Origin: Kaistia adipata DSM 17808
Lineage (GTDB): Bacteria > Pseudomonadota > Alphaproteobacteria > Rhizobiales > Kaistiaceae
Direction: 5' to 3'
Assembly (NCBI RefSeq): GCF_000423225.1
Contig: NZ_KE383991.1
Location: forward strand, 1,126,217-1,190,216
Length of the DNA: 64,000 bases
Part shown: in pieces, positions 16,312-25,113 of the stretch
How the letters are laid out: every line of letters begins with the position of its first letter
Numbering within the stretch: the first letter of the stretch is position 1
Position numbers and translations under genes: made by a program
Notes under the pieces: generated by a model
Told to the model about the DNA's origin: nothing
What the model saw: only the letters and a program-made list of their open reading frames with translations
Database searches by the model: none

Positions 16312-17445
16312 TCAGCCGCCCGCCGCGGCCTGGATCTCGGTCTGCACCTCGAGATAGACGCCGATCGTCGCCGGATCGACGACGAAGGAGGTCAGCTTGT
16401 CGAAGTCGAGGTCCTTGCCGCCGAAGATCAGGTCGACGTTCTTGGTGTCGGCCGGGAGCTTGTCGCGCAGGCCGGCGAGCGCGGCCGGGAAGCCGATATA
16501 CTGCGTCTCCGAGATCTGCACCGCCGGCTCCAGCTGGTAGGCCAGGAAGTCGTAGACCTGGTCGAGGTTGGGCGCCTTGGCGGGAATGGCGTAGTTGTCG
16601 ACCCAGAGCTCGCTCATCGGGCCGGGTACGACGAATTTCAGCTTCGGATTGAGCGCGATCGCCGCGCGCGCCGTGCCCTGGTTGGTCTGGGCCAGCACGA
16701 TGGAGCCGTTGGCGAGCTGGTTCGGATCGAGGCCGGCGAAGGTCTTCACATGCTTGGCGAAGGCCTTGATCTCCTCGCCGGCGGCGCGGATCTCGGCCTC
16801 GGTCGCCTTGTTCCAGTCCTTGCCGTGGGTCCAGAGCGACATGCCGATGGTCTCCCAGCCGGAATCCGACAGGCGGACCTTGCCGCTGACGCCGGGCCTG
16901 GCGCCGGCGTCGAGGAAGTCCTGCCAGGTCTTGATCTCGCCGCCGACGGCTTCCGGATCGTAGACGACGCCGAGCACGCCCCAGTCCTTCGGGATCGAGT
17001 ACTTGTTGCCGGGGTCGTAGTCGCGATCAAGCAGCGACTGGTCGAGCGAGGCGAGGTTCAGGCGGCTGTGGTCGATCTCCTGCAGCAGGCCGCGATCGGC
17101 CATCTGCTTGATCCAGCTCGAGCTCGGAATGACGAGGTCGAAATCCGCGCCGGCCGGGCTGTTGAGCTTGGCGAACAGCGTCTCGTTCGAATCGTAGGAG
17201 GTGATGCTCGGCGTCACGCCCGACTTGCGGGCATATTCGGCGAGGCTCTCGTTGGAGAAATAGTTCGGCCAGCTGAACACGTTGAGCGCGCCGCCGCTGG
17301 CGGTCTCGTCGGCGAACGCCTGGCCGGGGAAGGCCGACGGCAGCGCCAGCGCGGCGGGCGCCGCGCCGATCAGGCCGAGCATGAAGCGCCGGCTCAGCCC
17401 CGCGCGCTGGGCGGATCCCGGAAGAAGAGGCAGACGACGGCTCAT
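16312..17445 (-). CDS. ABC transporter periplasmic binding protein, PotD-like
   Basis: From ATG 17445 (AAAGGAAA about 6 bases upstream; an in-frame GTG at 17460 is less likely) the protein has 377 residues. A Tat-like export signal is visible: SRRFMLGLIGAAPAALALPS. The mature part follows the PotD/PotF pattern (LNVFSWPNYFSNESL, FDLVIPSSSWIKQMADRGLL, YSIPKDWGVLGVVYDPEAV, FVVPGPMSELWVDNYAIPA). It should bind a polyamine-like ligand in the periplasm for the PotABC-like components. Confidence 0.85.
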   Translation of the reverse strand: MSRRLPLLPGSAQRAGLSRRFMLGLIGAAPAALALPSAFPGQAFADETASGGALNVFSWPNYFSNESLAEYARKSGVTPSITSYDSNETLFAKLNSPAGADFDLVIPSSSWIKQMADRGLLQEIDHSRLNLASLDQSLLDRDYDPGNKYSIPKDWGVLGVVYDPEAVGGEIKTWQDFLDAGARPGVSGKVRLSDSGWETIGMSLWTHGKDWNKATEAEIRAAGEEIKAFAKHVKTFAGLDPNQLANGSIVLAQTNQGTARAAIALNPKLKFVVPGPMSELWVDNYAIPAKAPNLDQVYDFLAYQLEPAVQISETQYIGFPAALAGLRDKLPADTKNVDLIFGGKDLDFDKLTSFVVDPATIGVYLEVQTEIQAAAGG

Positions 17446-17456
17446 GGCGTTTCCTT

Positions 17457-18575
17457 TCACGAGGACGAACGAAGGGGAAGCGGCTCGGTCCCGGCGCGAT
17501 AGGCGCGCGCGGAAGAGGCCGCGAAGGTCACGGTGATCGCGTCGCCGGCATGCAGGCCGGCGCCATCCTGGCCGTCGCCGCGCGGCTCGATCGATTCGAA
17601 CTCGACGCCGCCGGCGGTGACGGCGCGCAGCCGCAGCGAGGCCCCGAGCGCGACGACGTCGGCGATGCGCGCCGGGATGGCGTTGGGGCCGGCGGCGGCG
17701 GCGCGAGAAAAGCGGGTCTGCTCTGGGCGGACGACGACCAGCGCGGGATCGCCGGCCGCCAGGTCGGCCGCGACATGGCCGGCCAGGAGCGGGCCGAGGT
17801 CGGAGGTGAGCGCCTCGCCCTCGCCCAGCGTCGCGCGGATGCGGTTGGCGCTGCCCAGAAACAGCGCGACCCAGGCATCGACCGGCTGGTCGTAGAGCGT
17901 CGCCGGGTCGCCGATCTGGGCGAAGCGGCCGTCGCGCATCACGGCGAGGCGGTCGGCCATGCCGAACGCCTCCTCCTGGTCATGCGTGATGTAGATGAAG
18001 GTGGCGGCGAGCTCCGACTGGATGCGGCGGAGCTCGCGCTGCATCTCTTCACGCAGCTTCCGGTCCAGGGCGCCGAGCGGCTCGTCGAGCAGCAGCACGG
18101 CCGGCTCGTTGGCGAGCGCGCGGGCGAGCGCGACGCGCTGCTGCATGCCGCCCGACAGCTGGGCCGGCTTGCGGTCGGCGACGCCGGAGAGGCGGACGAG
18201 ATCGAGCAGTTCGCCCGCCCGACGGCGGCGTTCGGCGCGTCCCACGCCGCGCATGCGCGGGCCGTAGGCGACATTGTCGAGGACGGAGAGATGCGGGAAC
18301 AGCGCGTAGCTCTGGAACACGGTGTTGACGTCGCGCTGCTCGGGCGGCAGCGCCGTGACGTCGCGCCCGGCGATGAAGACCGAGCCCTCGTCGGGCGTCT
18401 CGAAGCCGCCGATGGTCCGCATCGCCGTCGTCTTGCCGCTGCCGCTCGGGCCGACGATCGCCAGGAACTCGCCGCGCGGCACGGCGAGCGACAGCCCGTC
18501 CAGCACCGTCTGCGCGCCGAAGCGCTTGACGACGCCCTTCAGGGCAACGGCGGTCTGGTCAGGGCTGATCGGCAT
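17457..18575 (-). CDS. ABC transporter ATP-binding protein, PotA-like
   Basis: This 372-residue ATPase carries Walker A VGPSGSGKTT, signature AQLSGGMQQRVALARAL, Walker B VLLLDEPLGALD and the switch histidine in YITHDQEEAFGMAD. The C-terminal ~130 residues form a TOBE domain (DPALVVVRPEQTRF). It is the first gene of the minus-strand operon ATPase, binding protein, two permeases, aminotransferase, monooxygenase, peptidase. The 161-base gap to gntK shows no obvious promoter. Confidence 0.88.
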   Translation of the reverse strand: MPISPDQTAVALKGVVKRFGAQTVLDGLSLAVPRGEFLAIVGPSGSGKTTAMRTIGGFETPDEGSVFIAGRDVTALPPEQRDVNTVFQSYALFPHLSVLDNVAYGPRMRGVGRAERRRRAGELLDLVRLSGVADRKPAQLSGGMQQRVALARALANEPAVLLLDEPLGALDRKLREEMQRELRRIQSELAATFIYITHDQEEAFGMADRLAVMRDGRFAQIGDPATLYDQPVDAWVALFLGSANRIRATLGEGEALTSDLGPLLAGHVAADLAAGDPALVVVRPEQTRFSRAAAAGPNAIPARIADVVALGASLRLRAVTAGGVEFESIEPRGDGQDGAGLHAGDAITVTFAASSARAYRAGTEPLPLRSSS

Positions 18576-18736
18576 GGCAGGCGACCGGGACGGACATTGC
18601 GGGCATGGCGGGCGGAGGCCGCGCCGGAAACGAACGGGCCTGCAACGAGTACGGTGGAGTGCGCGAAGAAGCGAGCGGCATTGTTCCGAAGTTTCGCGCC
18701 GGCGTGGTTTCCTGTTCTCCCGCGCCGTTGCCCTCG

Positions 18737-19273
18737 TCAGCGAGCGGCGAGTTCGGCGGCGGCGCGGCGCACGATCTCGACCACCGGGACATCAACGGCG
18801 ACGGGCAGCACATCAGCCTCGCCATTCGGCCGCTCCAGCGTTGCATATTGGCTTGTGAGCAGGCTCGGCGGCATGAAATGGCCCTTGCGGGCGCCGAGCC
18901 GCTCCTGCACCAGCACCTGCGGCGCGTCGAGGAAGACGAAGCGGATCGGCTGGCCGGCGGCGGCGCGGATGCGGTCGCGGTAGATCTTGCGGAGCGCCGA
19001 GCAGGCGACGACGATGCCGGCCGGATGGGCGGTGCGGTCGCCCAGCGTGGCGCCGATCTTGTCGAGCCAGGGCCAGCGGTCGTCGTCGACGAGCGGAATG
19101 CCGCTCGCCATCTTGGCCACGTTCTCGGGGCTGTGCAGGCCGTCACCGTCGACGAAATCGATGCCGAGCGCCGATGCGAGGCCCTCGCCGACGCTCGACT
19201 TGCCGGAGCCCGAGACACCCATCACCACCACGGCCAGCCGGCTCGCCCCGGCCTCACCCAATTCCGTCCCCAT
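18737..19273 (-). CDS. gntK: Gluconokinase
   Basis: The protein (178 residues from ATG 19273; an ATG at 19300 adds nine) phosphorylates gluconate to 6-phosphogluconate in the cytoplasm. Landmarks are the P-loop VMGVSGSGKSSVGE, the substrate region DFVDGDGLHSPENVAKMASG and PLVDDDRWPWLDKI, VACSALRKIYRDRIR and the lid KGHFMPPSLLTSQYATLE. Its length matches GntK enzymes. It follows the GH130 gene on the same strand and may be cotranscribed with the mannose-type group, although gluconate metabolism is not otherwise represented here. Confidence 0.9.
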   Translation of the reverse strand: MGTELGEAGASRLAVVVMGVSGSGKSSVGEGLASALGIDFVDGDGLHSPENVAKMASGIPLVDDDRWPWLDKIGATLGDRTAHPAGIVVACSALRKIYRDRIRAAAGQPIRFVFLDAPQVLVQERLGARKGHFMPPSLLTSQYATLERPNGEADVLPVAVDVPVVEIVRRAAAELAAR

Positions 19274-19369
19274 GAACCGCCGTCGCTCCCCCACTGGCAT
19301 TCCGATCGGCCAGCATTATCGCGGAGATATCGCCCGCGTCCACAGCATCGAGACCTCGAATGGCCGATA

Positions 19370-20701
19370 TCAGCCCTCCATCGAGCGCAGCAGCGCGTCG
19401 ATGCGCATGGTGGCGAAGCTGGAGGCGGTGTCGGACAGCGCATAGGGCAGGATGATGTGGTCGCCATGCCGCATCGCCCCGCAGGTATAGACGACGTTCG
19501 GCACGTAGCCCTCGCGCTCGGACGGCTCGGGGCGGACGATCGGCTCGCTGGAGCGGGCCAGGATCTTCGACGGATCCTTCTTGTCGAGCAGCGCCGCGCC
19601 GATCGAATATTTCCGCACCGGGCCGACGCCGTGCGTCAGGAGCAGCCAGCCCTCGTCGAGCTCGATCGGCGAGCCGCAATTGCCGATCTGGACGAACTCC
19701 CAGGGAAAGCGCGGCCGCATGAACGGCACGCCGCCGTCCCAGGCGTAGAGGTCGTCGGAATAGATCAGATAGAGGTTCTCATTGTCCTGCCGGCCGATCA
19801 TCGCGTAGCGCCCCTCGACCTTGCGCGGGAACAGCGCCATGCCCTTGTTGCGCGCGGCGCTGCCATAGAGCGGCGACATGCGAAAGCGGATGAAATCATC
19901 CGTCTGCAGCAGTTCCGAGCGGATCGCGCTGCCGCTATAGGCGGTGTAGGTCGCGTAGAAGGTACAGCGCCCCTCGTCCTCGAAGCGCACGAAGCGGGCA
20001 TCCTCGATGCCGTTCGACTGCGAGGCGGTGACCGGGAAGATCAGCCTTTCGCTGATGTCCTCCTCCTCGGGAAAGCTCAGATCCACGACCTCGCCATCCG
20101 GCACGGCGACGCGGTTGTCGACGCTCGGCACCGAGGCGAGCCGCACGGTCGGGTCGACGGTGATGCCGCCCTCGGCCGAGATCGCGCCGGAGCGGAAGTT
20201 CAGCGACGAGATGTGCCCCTCGCCCACCGCCCTCAGGCTCAGCACATAGCGGCACCCCCCTTCCGGCGCGCCCATCTGGTCGGGATGCAGCACGATGCTC
20301 GGATTGAACAGCGCCGAGGATTCGAAGGAATATTCGAGCAGGAAATAGGCGCCGATCAGCTGCCGCTGGATGCGGCTGAACGCCTGATGCGCCGCGAACG
20401 CGTCCTCCATCTCGTCGGCCCGGCGCTCGAAGGTCTTCAGGAGGTTGCGGTGGCGACCGTCGAAGTTCTCGAGCACGTCGATCAGCTGGCTGGCGGCCGC
20501 CTCGGCGTCGAGCGCGAGCACGCGGTCGACGATGTGGTTCGCCCGGGTCTTCTCGGTCGGGTGCAGGTCGCGCGGCTCGGTGGCCGGCTTGAACCGCCGC
20601 ACCACCACCCGCGACGGATCGGGCCGCAGGAACAGCGCCTGCCTGGCCAGGAATGACTGTTGAGACAAGATGTCCTCGACAGGTTGAATGGATCTCGGCA
20701 C
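19370..20701 (-). CDS. Glycoside hydrolase family 130 protein (mannoside phosphorylase or mannosidase type)
   Basis: This 443-residue five-bladed beta-propeller protein resembles GH130 enzymes, which phosphorolyse or hydrolyse beta-mannosides. Family-like segments include ALFNPSIVLHPDQ, SQSNGIEDARFVRFEDEGRC (GxEDxR region with the catalytic aspartate), KGMALFPRKVEGRYAMIGRQ, NCGSPIELDEGWLLLTHGVG and YVPNVVYTCGAMRHGDHIILPY. It has no signal peptide. Its stop-to-start spacing with the upstream GT4 gene is 5 bases, so the two are probably translated together. Phosphorylase versus hydrolase activity is not decided here. Confidence 0.8.
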   Translation of the reverse strand: MPRSIQPVEDILSQQSFLARQALFLRPDPSRVVVRRFKPATEPRDLHPTEKTRANHIVDRVLALDAEAAASQLIDVLENFDGRHRNLLKTFERRADEMEDAFAAHQAFSRIQRQLIGAYFLLEYSFESSALFNPSIVLHPDQMGAPEGGCRYVLSLRAVGEGHISSLNFRSGAISAEGGITVDPTVRLASVPSVDNRVAVPDGEVVDLSFPEEEDISERLIFPVTASQSNGIEDARFVRFEDEGRCTFYATYTAYSGSAIRSELLQTDDFIRFRMSPLYGSAARNKGMALFPRKVEGRYAMIGRQDNENLYLIYSDDLYAWDGGVPFMRPRFPWEFVQIGNCGSPIELDEGWLLLTHGVGPVRKYSIGAALLDKKDPSKILARSSEPIVRPEPSEREGYVPNVVYTCGAMRHGDHIILPYALSDTASSFATMRIDALLRSMEG

Positions 20702-20706
20702 GGCCC

Positions 20707-23001
20707 CTACGCGCGCACGGCCCTGAGCTCGCGGCGCAGCTGATCACCGCTGGCGCGGGCGAGCTCGCGCATCTCGGCAAGGCTGAGCAGATAGGACACC
20801 ACCGATTCACCTCCTCGGTTCTCGTTGGCCCGGTCGGGATGCAGCCCGTCGCGGCAGCTTCCCGTCTCGGGATCGACCAGGGAAATCCCGAGATCGTTGT
20901 CGCCCAGGAACCAGGCGAAGGCGCGTCTGGCCTCGCCAATCCAGCTGCGCCCGCCATCCACGCGCCAGGCGGCGAGGCAGGCCGAGATCGTCGCCGTCGC
21001 CTCCAGCGGCTGCTGGTCGAAGGCGAGCGGCGGCTGGCGCTGGTCGCCGAAGCTGGCGCTGCCGACCGGCCGGAAGCAGCCGGACGGCGCCGTCTGCACG
21101 GAGACGAGCCAGCGCAGCGCGTCGAGGCCTGCGGCGACATGGAACGAATGCCCGCTCGCCATGCCGGAGACGATCAGCGCCTCGGGCAGACGCGCATTGT
21201 CGTAGGCGAGCCCATCCTCGAACCAGACCCAGTCGGACGTCGCCGTCTTCGAGAAGATCGACATGAGCCGCTCCGCCAGGAGATCGCGATGACGCCTGGC
21301 GAGACGATCCCGTGGAAAGGCGGCGCAATAGGGAGCGAGCCCGAGAAGCGCGAAGGCCCAGGCCCGCGGCGAGCGGAACGTCTCGACGGCCGGCAGGGCG
21401 GCGATGAACAGCGACGCCGCCCAGCTGCGCCGCGACGAACTGGGATCGTTCACCGACGCCTCGCCCAGCGCCCAGAGCGTGCGGCCATGGCTGTCCTCGG
21501 AACCGCGCGCCTCGAGCCAGCGCCGGTCGAAGCTCATGAAGTTGCGGAACCTCAGGTTGTCCGGGTTCCAGGCGTGCTGGATGAAGGCGGCGAAGCGGGC
21601 CGTGAGCGCGTCCGGCAGGCGCTGCTCGCCGCTCTTCGCCAGCGCGCAGGCGACGAGGAGCGCCCGCGCATTGTCGTCGATGCAATAGCCGTGATGGCGA
21701 TCCGGCACCGAATGGACGGCATGCTGGAACAGGCCGGTGTCGTCGCACATGGCGTAGAGATGGGCGAGCTGCACGGCCGGCGGCGCGGCATGGGCGACCG
21801 GGCGCGGTTCCTCGCCACGCGGCCCGACCAGGGCGATCCGATCCTGCCGGCGCACCGCGTCGAAGACCGCCCGGTAGCGCGCCGCCGTGCTCGGCCATGT
21901 CATCGCGCGGCTGCTCGCATAGGCGCGCTTGCGCATGTCCGTGCGGCGCGGCTCGTCGGTCAGCAGGTCGCGGATCGCCGCGCCGGTCGCGGCGGCGTCG
22001 CCGAACGGCACCAGCACGCCGCGGCCATCCGCCAGAAGCTCGTTCGCATGCCAGTAGGGTGTCGACACGACCGCCTTCCCGAGCCCGAAACTGTATGCCA
22101 GCGTTCCCGAGGTCATCTGTGCCTCGTTGAGATAGGGCGTCACGTAGAGATCGCACATGGCGATGTAGTCGAGCAGCGTGTCGCGATCGACGAACTGGTC
22201 CTGGAAGACGACGTGGTCCTCGATGCCCAGGCTGGCGGCGCGCGCCTTCAACCCGTCGCGATAGGTCTCGCCCTGCTCGCGGACCAGGTTCGGATGCGTC
22301 GCGCCGAGCACGACATAGACGGCGTCGGGCTTCTCCTTCAGGATCTCCGGCATCGCGTCGATCATCACCTCGATGCCCTTGTTCGGCGAGAGCAGGCCGA
22401 AGGTGAGGATGACGGTGCGGCCGGCGAAGCCGAGCTTCTGCTTTACCGGCTCCGGATCGACGAAGTCGAAATCGGGAATGCCGTGCGGGATGACGTCGAT
22501 CTTGTCGGCCGGCACGCGATAGAGGGTGCGCAGCAATTCGCGCCCCTTCTCGGCCATGACGACGAGGCGGGCGGAAAGGTCGATGATGCGGTCGAGCACC
22601 CGGCGCTGCGCCTCCGTCGGCTTGGCCAGCACCGTATGCAGCGTCGTCACCACCGGCATGTCGAGCCGCGCCAGCAGCGCCAGGACATGGCTGCCCGCCT
22701 CGCCGCCGAAGATTCCGAACTCGTGCTGCAGCGATACGACCTCGAAGCCGGACCGGTTGAGGTGGTCGGCGGCGCGGACATAGGCGTCGAGCGAGGCATC
22801 GTCGATCTCGAAGGCGACGGCAGGCGGATAGTCGTAGCGGTGGCCCGGATCGGTCATGGCGACGACCGCTGTCTCGACAGCGCCGGTATCGGCGATCGCC
22901 TGCCGCAGATCCGTGGTGAAGGTGGCGATGCCGCAACGCCGCGGGAGGGAATTTCCGATGAAGGCGACCCGCAGCTTCGAGGTCCGGCGCTCCGTTGTCA
23001 T
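20707..23001 (-). CDS. GT4 glycosyltransferase fused to an alpha/alpha-barrel glycosidase-like domain
   Basis: The 764-residue protein has two parts. Residues 1-385 are a GT-B glycosyltransferase of family 4: FIGNSLPRRCGIATFTTDL, LQHEFGIFGG, ILTFGLLSPNKGIEVMIDA, and the nucleotide-sugar region YLNEAQMTSGTLAYSFGLGK. Residues 410-750 are helical, with repeats of the kind seen in (alpha/alpha)6 glycosidases (HGYCIDDNARALLVACALA, WFEDGLAYDNARLPEALIVS, ATATISACLAAW). The gene sits between manA and the GH130 gene. I infer cytoplasmic synthesis or remodelling of a mannose-containing oligosaccharide; the donor and acceptor are unknown. Confidence 0.8.
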   Translation of the reverse strand: MTTERRTSKLRVAFIGNSLPRRCGIATFTTDLRQAIADTGAVETAVVAMTDPGHRYDYPPAVAFEIDDASLDAYVRAADHLNRSGFEVVSLQHEFGIFGGEAGSHVLALLARLDMPVVTTLHTVLAKPTEAQRRVLDRIIDLSARLVVMAEKGRELLRTLYRVPADKIDVIPHGIPDFDFVDPEPVKQKLGFAGRTVILTFGLLSPNKGIEVMIDAMPEILKEKPDAVYVVLGATHPNLVREQGETYRDGLKARAASLGIEDHVVFQDQFVDRDTLLDYIAMCDLYVTPYLNEAQMTSGTLAYSFGLGKAVVSTPYWHANELLADGRGVLVPFGDAAATGAAIRDLLTDEPRRTDMRKRAYASSRAMTWPSTAARYRAVFDAVRRQDRIALVGPRGEEPRPVAHAAPPAVQLAHLYAMCDDTGLFQHAVHSVPDRHHGYCIDDNARALLVACALAKSGEQRLPDALTARFAAFIQHAWNPDNLRFRNFMSFDRRWLEARGSEDSHGRTLWALGEASVNDPSSSRRSWAASLFIAALPAVETFRSPRAWAFALLGLAPYCAAFPRDRLARRHRDLLAERLMSIFSKTATSDWVWFEDGLAYDNARLPEALIVSGMASGHSFHVAAGLDALRWLVSVQTAPSGCFRPVGSASFGDQRQPPLAFDQQPLEATATISACLAAWRVDGGRSWIGEARRAFAWFLGDNDLGISLVDPETGSCRDGLHPDRANENRGGESVVSYLLSLAEMRELARASGDQLRRELRAVRA

Positions 23002-23034
23002 GGGCTGGTCTCCGCGATCGAGGTGAGGCTTGTC

Positions 23035-23949
23035 CTAGTGATGATGGACCGAGGCGCCGAAACGGGAGCGCGGCCGGTCGAGATGGCTCTGGTCTGGGGT
23101 CTGGAACAGGTCGCGACAGGGCTCGGGACCGGGATAGGCGACGAGCGCCCTGAGGCCGCTGCTGCCGGAATGGATCGTGCAGCGCTCGCGGTCGAGGAAG
23201 GCCACCTCGCCGATCGCCACGCCGGTCGGGCCGACCGAGCCGTCGCCCGCCAGGCCGAGAATCCAGGTTTCCCGAGACGCATTCAGAATGCGGGTGGTGT
23301 CGGGACCGAGTTCGACGCGTTCCAGCACGAAATAGGGACTGGCGACGAGCAGGGTGCGCGCATCGCCGAGCTTGCGCGGCGCCGGCGGCGGCGGCGCGGG
23401 ACCGGCATCGGCGACCGCGACGCCCTCCTCGACATGCAGCTCGCGCGCGCGGCCATAGTCGAACAGGCGGAACGTCGTGTCGCTGCGCTGCTGGATCTCG
23501 GCCAGCACGAGGCCGGGGCCGATCGCGTGGATGGTGCCGGCCGGGATGAAGACGGCGTCGCCGGCATGGACGGCATGCCATTGCACCAGGCCGGCGATCG
23601 AGCCGTCCTCGATGGCGGCGCGCAGCTCCCGCGGCGCCAGCGCGCGCTTCAGCCCGGCGGCGACGGCGGCGTCGGGTTCGGCCGAGAGCACGTACCAGGC
23701 CTCGGTCTTGCCATGCGGCAGGCCCATCGCCTGGGCATGGGCATCGTCGGGATGAACCTGGATCGACAGCGGCGCCGAGGTGAACAGCAGCTTGAGCAGC
23801 AGTCGCGGCTCGGCGGCGTCGGACGTCGCCCGCTGGAACCAGAGCTCGCCGATCGGACCGGCATCGTCGTGAGCCGCGCTCCAGGGCGCGAGGTCGCGCC
23901 GGCCCCAGGGCTTTCGCACGGCGCGGACGCGGGCATGTTCGATTGCCAT
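23035..23949 (-). CDS. manA: Class I mannose-6-phosphate isomerase
   Basis: The ATG at 23949 follows AGGAG by 8 bases and gives 304 residues. The zinc-binding cupin shows SIQVHPDDAHAQ (Gln and His ligands), GKTEAWYVL (Glu ligand) and FIPAGTIHAIGPG (His ligand), plus LAEIQQRSDTTFRLFDY, typical of the short class I ManA proteins. It interconverts fructose-6-phosphate and mannose-6-phosphate in the cytoplasm, supplying mannose phosphate for the GT4 and GH130 proteins encoded just downstream. It is the first gene of that minus-strand group. Confidence 0.9.
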   Translation of the reverse strand: MAIEHARVRAVRKPWGRRDLAPWSAAHDDAGPIGELWFQRATSDAAEPRLLLKLLFTSAPLSIQVHPDDAHAQAMGLPHGKTEAWYVLSAEPDAAVAAGLKRALAPRELRAAIEDGSIAGLVQWHAVHAGDAVFIPAGTIHAIGPGLVLAEIQQRSDTTFRLFDYGRARELHVEEGVAVADAGPAPPPPAPRKLGDARTLLVASPYFVLERVELGPDTTRILNASRETWILGLAGDGSVGPTGVAIGEVAFLDRERCTIHSGSSGLRALVAYPGPEPCRDLFQTPDQSHLDRPRSRFGASVHHH

Positions 23950-24262
23950 CAGACCGCTCCTGGTTTTGTTTTCAGACAGTCCGTCGTGCCGTGCAGCGCG
24001 GGCGGAGCCGGCTTCGGCGCGGCCGAGGACAGGGACTAAACGTCGGTCGCCCCGCTCCGTTCCCAAGAAAGGCCGGCTTCGGCCCGCGCGGCGGCAGAAA
24101 GGCGTGGCGCGTCAAGGCGTAACGGGCGAAAGAGCAACCGCAGCGCGCAGCCGGTGCCCCCGAAAAATTGAATGACAGCGCCGTCATTGCCGACTTGACA
24201 GCGGTCGGGCGCGCCTGTTTAACAAACTGGTCTGCTGGTCCGATCAGTCCAATAGTGGTGCC
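23950..24262. other. Divergent regulatory region between manA and the GntR gene
   Basis: This 313-base gap contains the probable promoter and operator of the GntR gene at its right end. The left 240 bases, which must hold the manA promoter, show no motif I can name. Confidence 0.5.
24195..24246 (+). promoter_or_regulatory. Sigma-70-like promoter with FadR-family operator upstream of the GntR gene
   Basis: TTGACA (24195-24200) and TTTAAC (24218-24223) are separated by 17 bases, a near-consensus housekeeping promoter. Directly downstream are two CTGGTC repeats (24227-24232 and 24235-24240), the second forming the imperfect inverted repeat TGGTCCGATCA (24236-24246), close to the TNGTNNNACNA consensus of FadR-type repressors. 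The start codon is at 24263. The layout suggests autoregulation. Confidence 0.6.
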
Positions 24263-25018
24263 ATGTCGTCGCCGACGAAAAACCTCGATCCCGCGCTGAT
24301 CGCCGAGCTCCCGAGCTTTCGGGAGGCGATCGTCAAGCGCCCGATCACATCGGTGATCAGCGACAAGATCGCGGCGCTGATCGCGTCCGGCATCCTGCAG
24401 GTCGGCGACGCGCTGCCGAGCGAGCGGCATCTCGCCGCCGCGCTCAATGTCAGCCGCGACGCGGTGCGCGGCGGCATCCAGATGCTGGCCGCCCGCGGCA
24501 TCCTCGAGATCTCGCACGGCGCCCGGACGAGGGTGCGCAGCAACGACGTCGGCCCCGTCGGGGTCGGTTTCGCCGCCGTCCGCGCCGTCAATTCCTACGA
24601 CATCGAATCCGTGCACGCGGCGCGCATGCTGATCGACCCGCAGGTCGTCGCCGACGCGGCGCGCAACATCGACGCCGCCGGCATCGCGCGGCTGGAAGCC
24701 CTGCTCGAAACCCAGACCGAGGCGCTCGACGACCCGGTCCAGTTCCTGATCTCCGACCGCGAGTTCCACGTCGCCCTCTACCAGGCGTCGGGCAATCCGC
24801 TGCTCGCCGACATCAGCACCGACCTCTACGCCTACATGATGGAGTACCGCCGCGAGGCGCTCACCGACCCGGGCGCGATCGCCACCAGCTACGCCGACCA
24901 CGTCGCCATCGTCGACGCGGTCCGCGCCCGCGATCCGGAGGCCGCGGCGGCCGCCTTCATCATGCATACGGGCCGCATCTACGCGACGACGCAACCCTTC
25001 CTGAAGGGGGGCGGCTGA
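24263..25018 (+). CDS. GntR-family transcriptional regulator, FadR subfamily
   Basis: This 251-residue protein has an N-terminal winged helix-turn-helix (residues 35-95: LIASGILQVGDALPSERHLA, ALNVSRDAVRGGIQMLAARG) and a helical FCD ligand-binding domain. The FCD metal ligands are in SDREFHVALYQ (Asp/His), YADHVAIVDAV (His) and AFIMHTGRIY (His). It sits immediately upstream of, and on the same strand as, the sugar ABC transporter and dehydrogenase genes, which it probably represses until a sugar acid is bound. Confidence 0.9.
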   Translation: MSSPTKNLDPALIAELPSFREAIVKRPITSVISDKIAALIASGILQVGDALPSERHLAAALNVSRDAVRGGIQMLAARGILEISHGARTRVRSNDVGPVGVGFAAVRAVNSYDIESVHAARMLIDPQVVADAARNIDAAGIARLEALLETQTEALDDPVQFLISDREFHVALYQASGNPLLADISTDLYAYMMEYRREALTDPGAIATSYADHVAIVDAVRARDPEAAAAAFIMHTGRIYATTQPFLKGGG

Positions 25019-25113
25019 CCGTTCGGCGCGCGGGAACGGGGGTTCTGAACGCGCGCCGGCACTTGGAATGACTGCAACGCAGCCGCATCGGCTGATCCAC
25101 TGGGAGGAACTCT

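Noticed and set aside
20653-24039. 1128-codon plus-strand frame opposite the GT4 and manA genes
   Set aside because: It is an antisense shadow of two well-supported minus-strand genes with clear motifs; no domain is seen in it.
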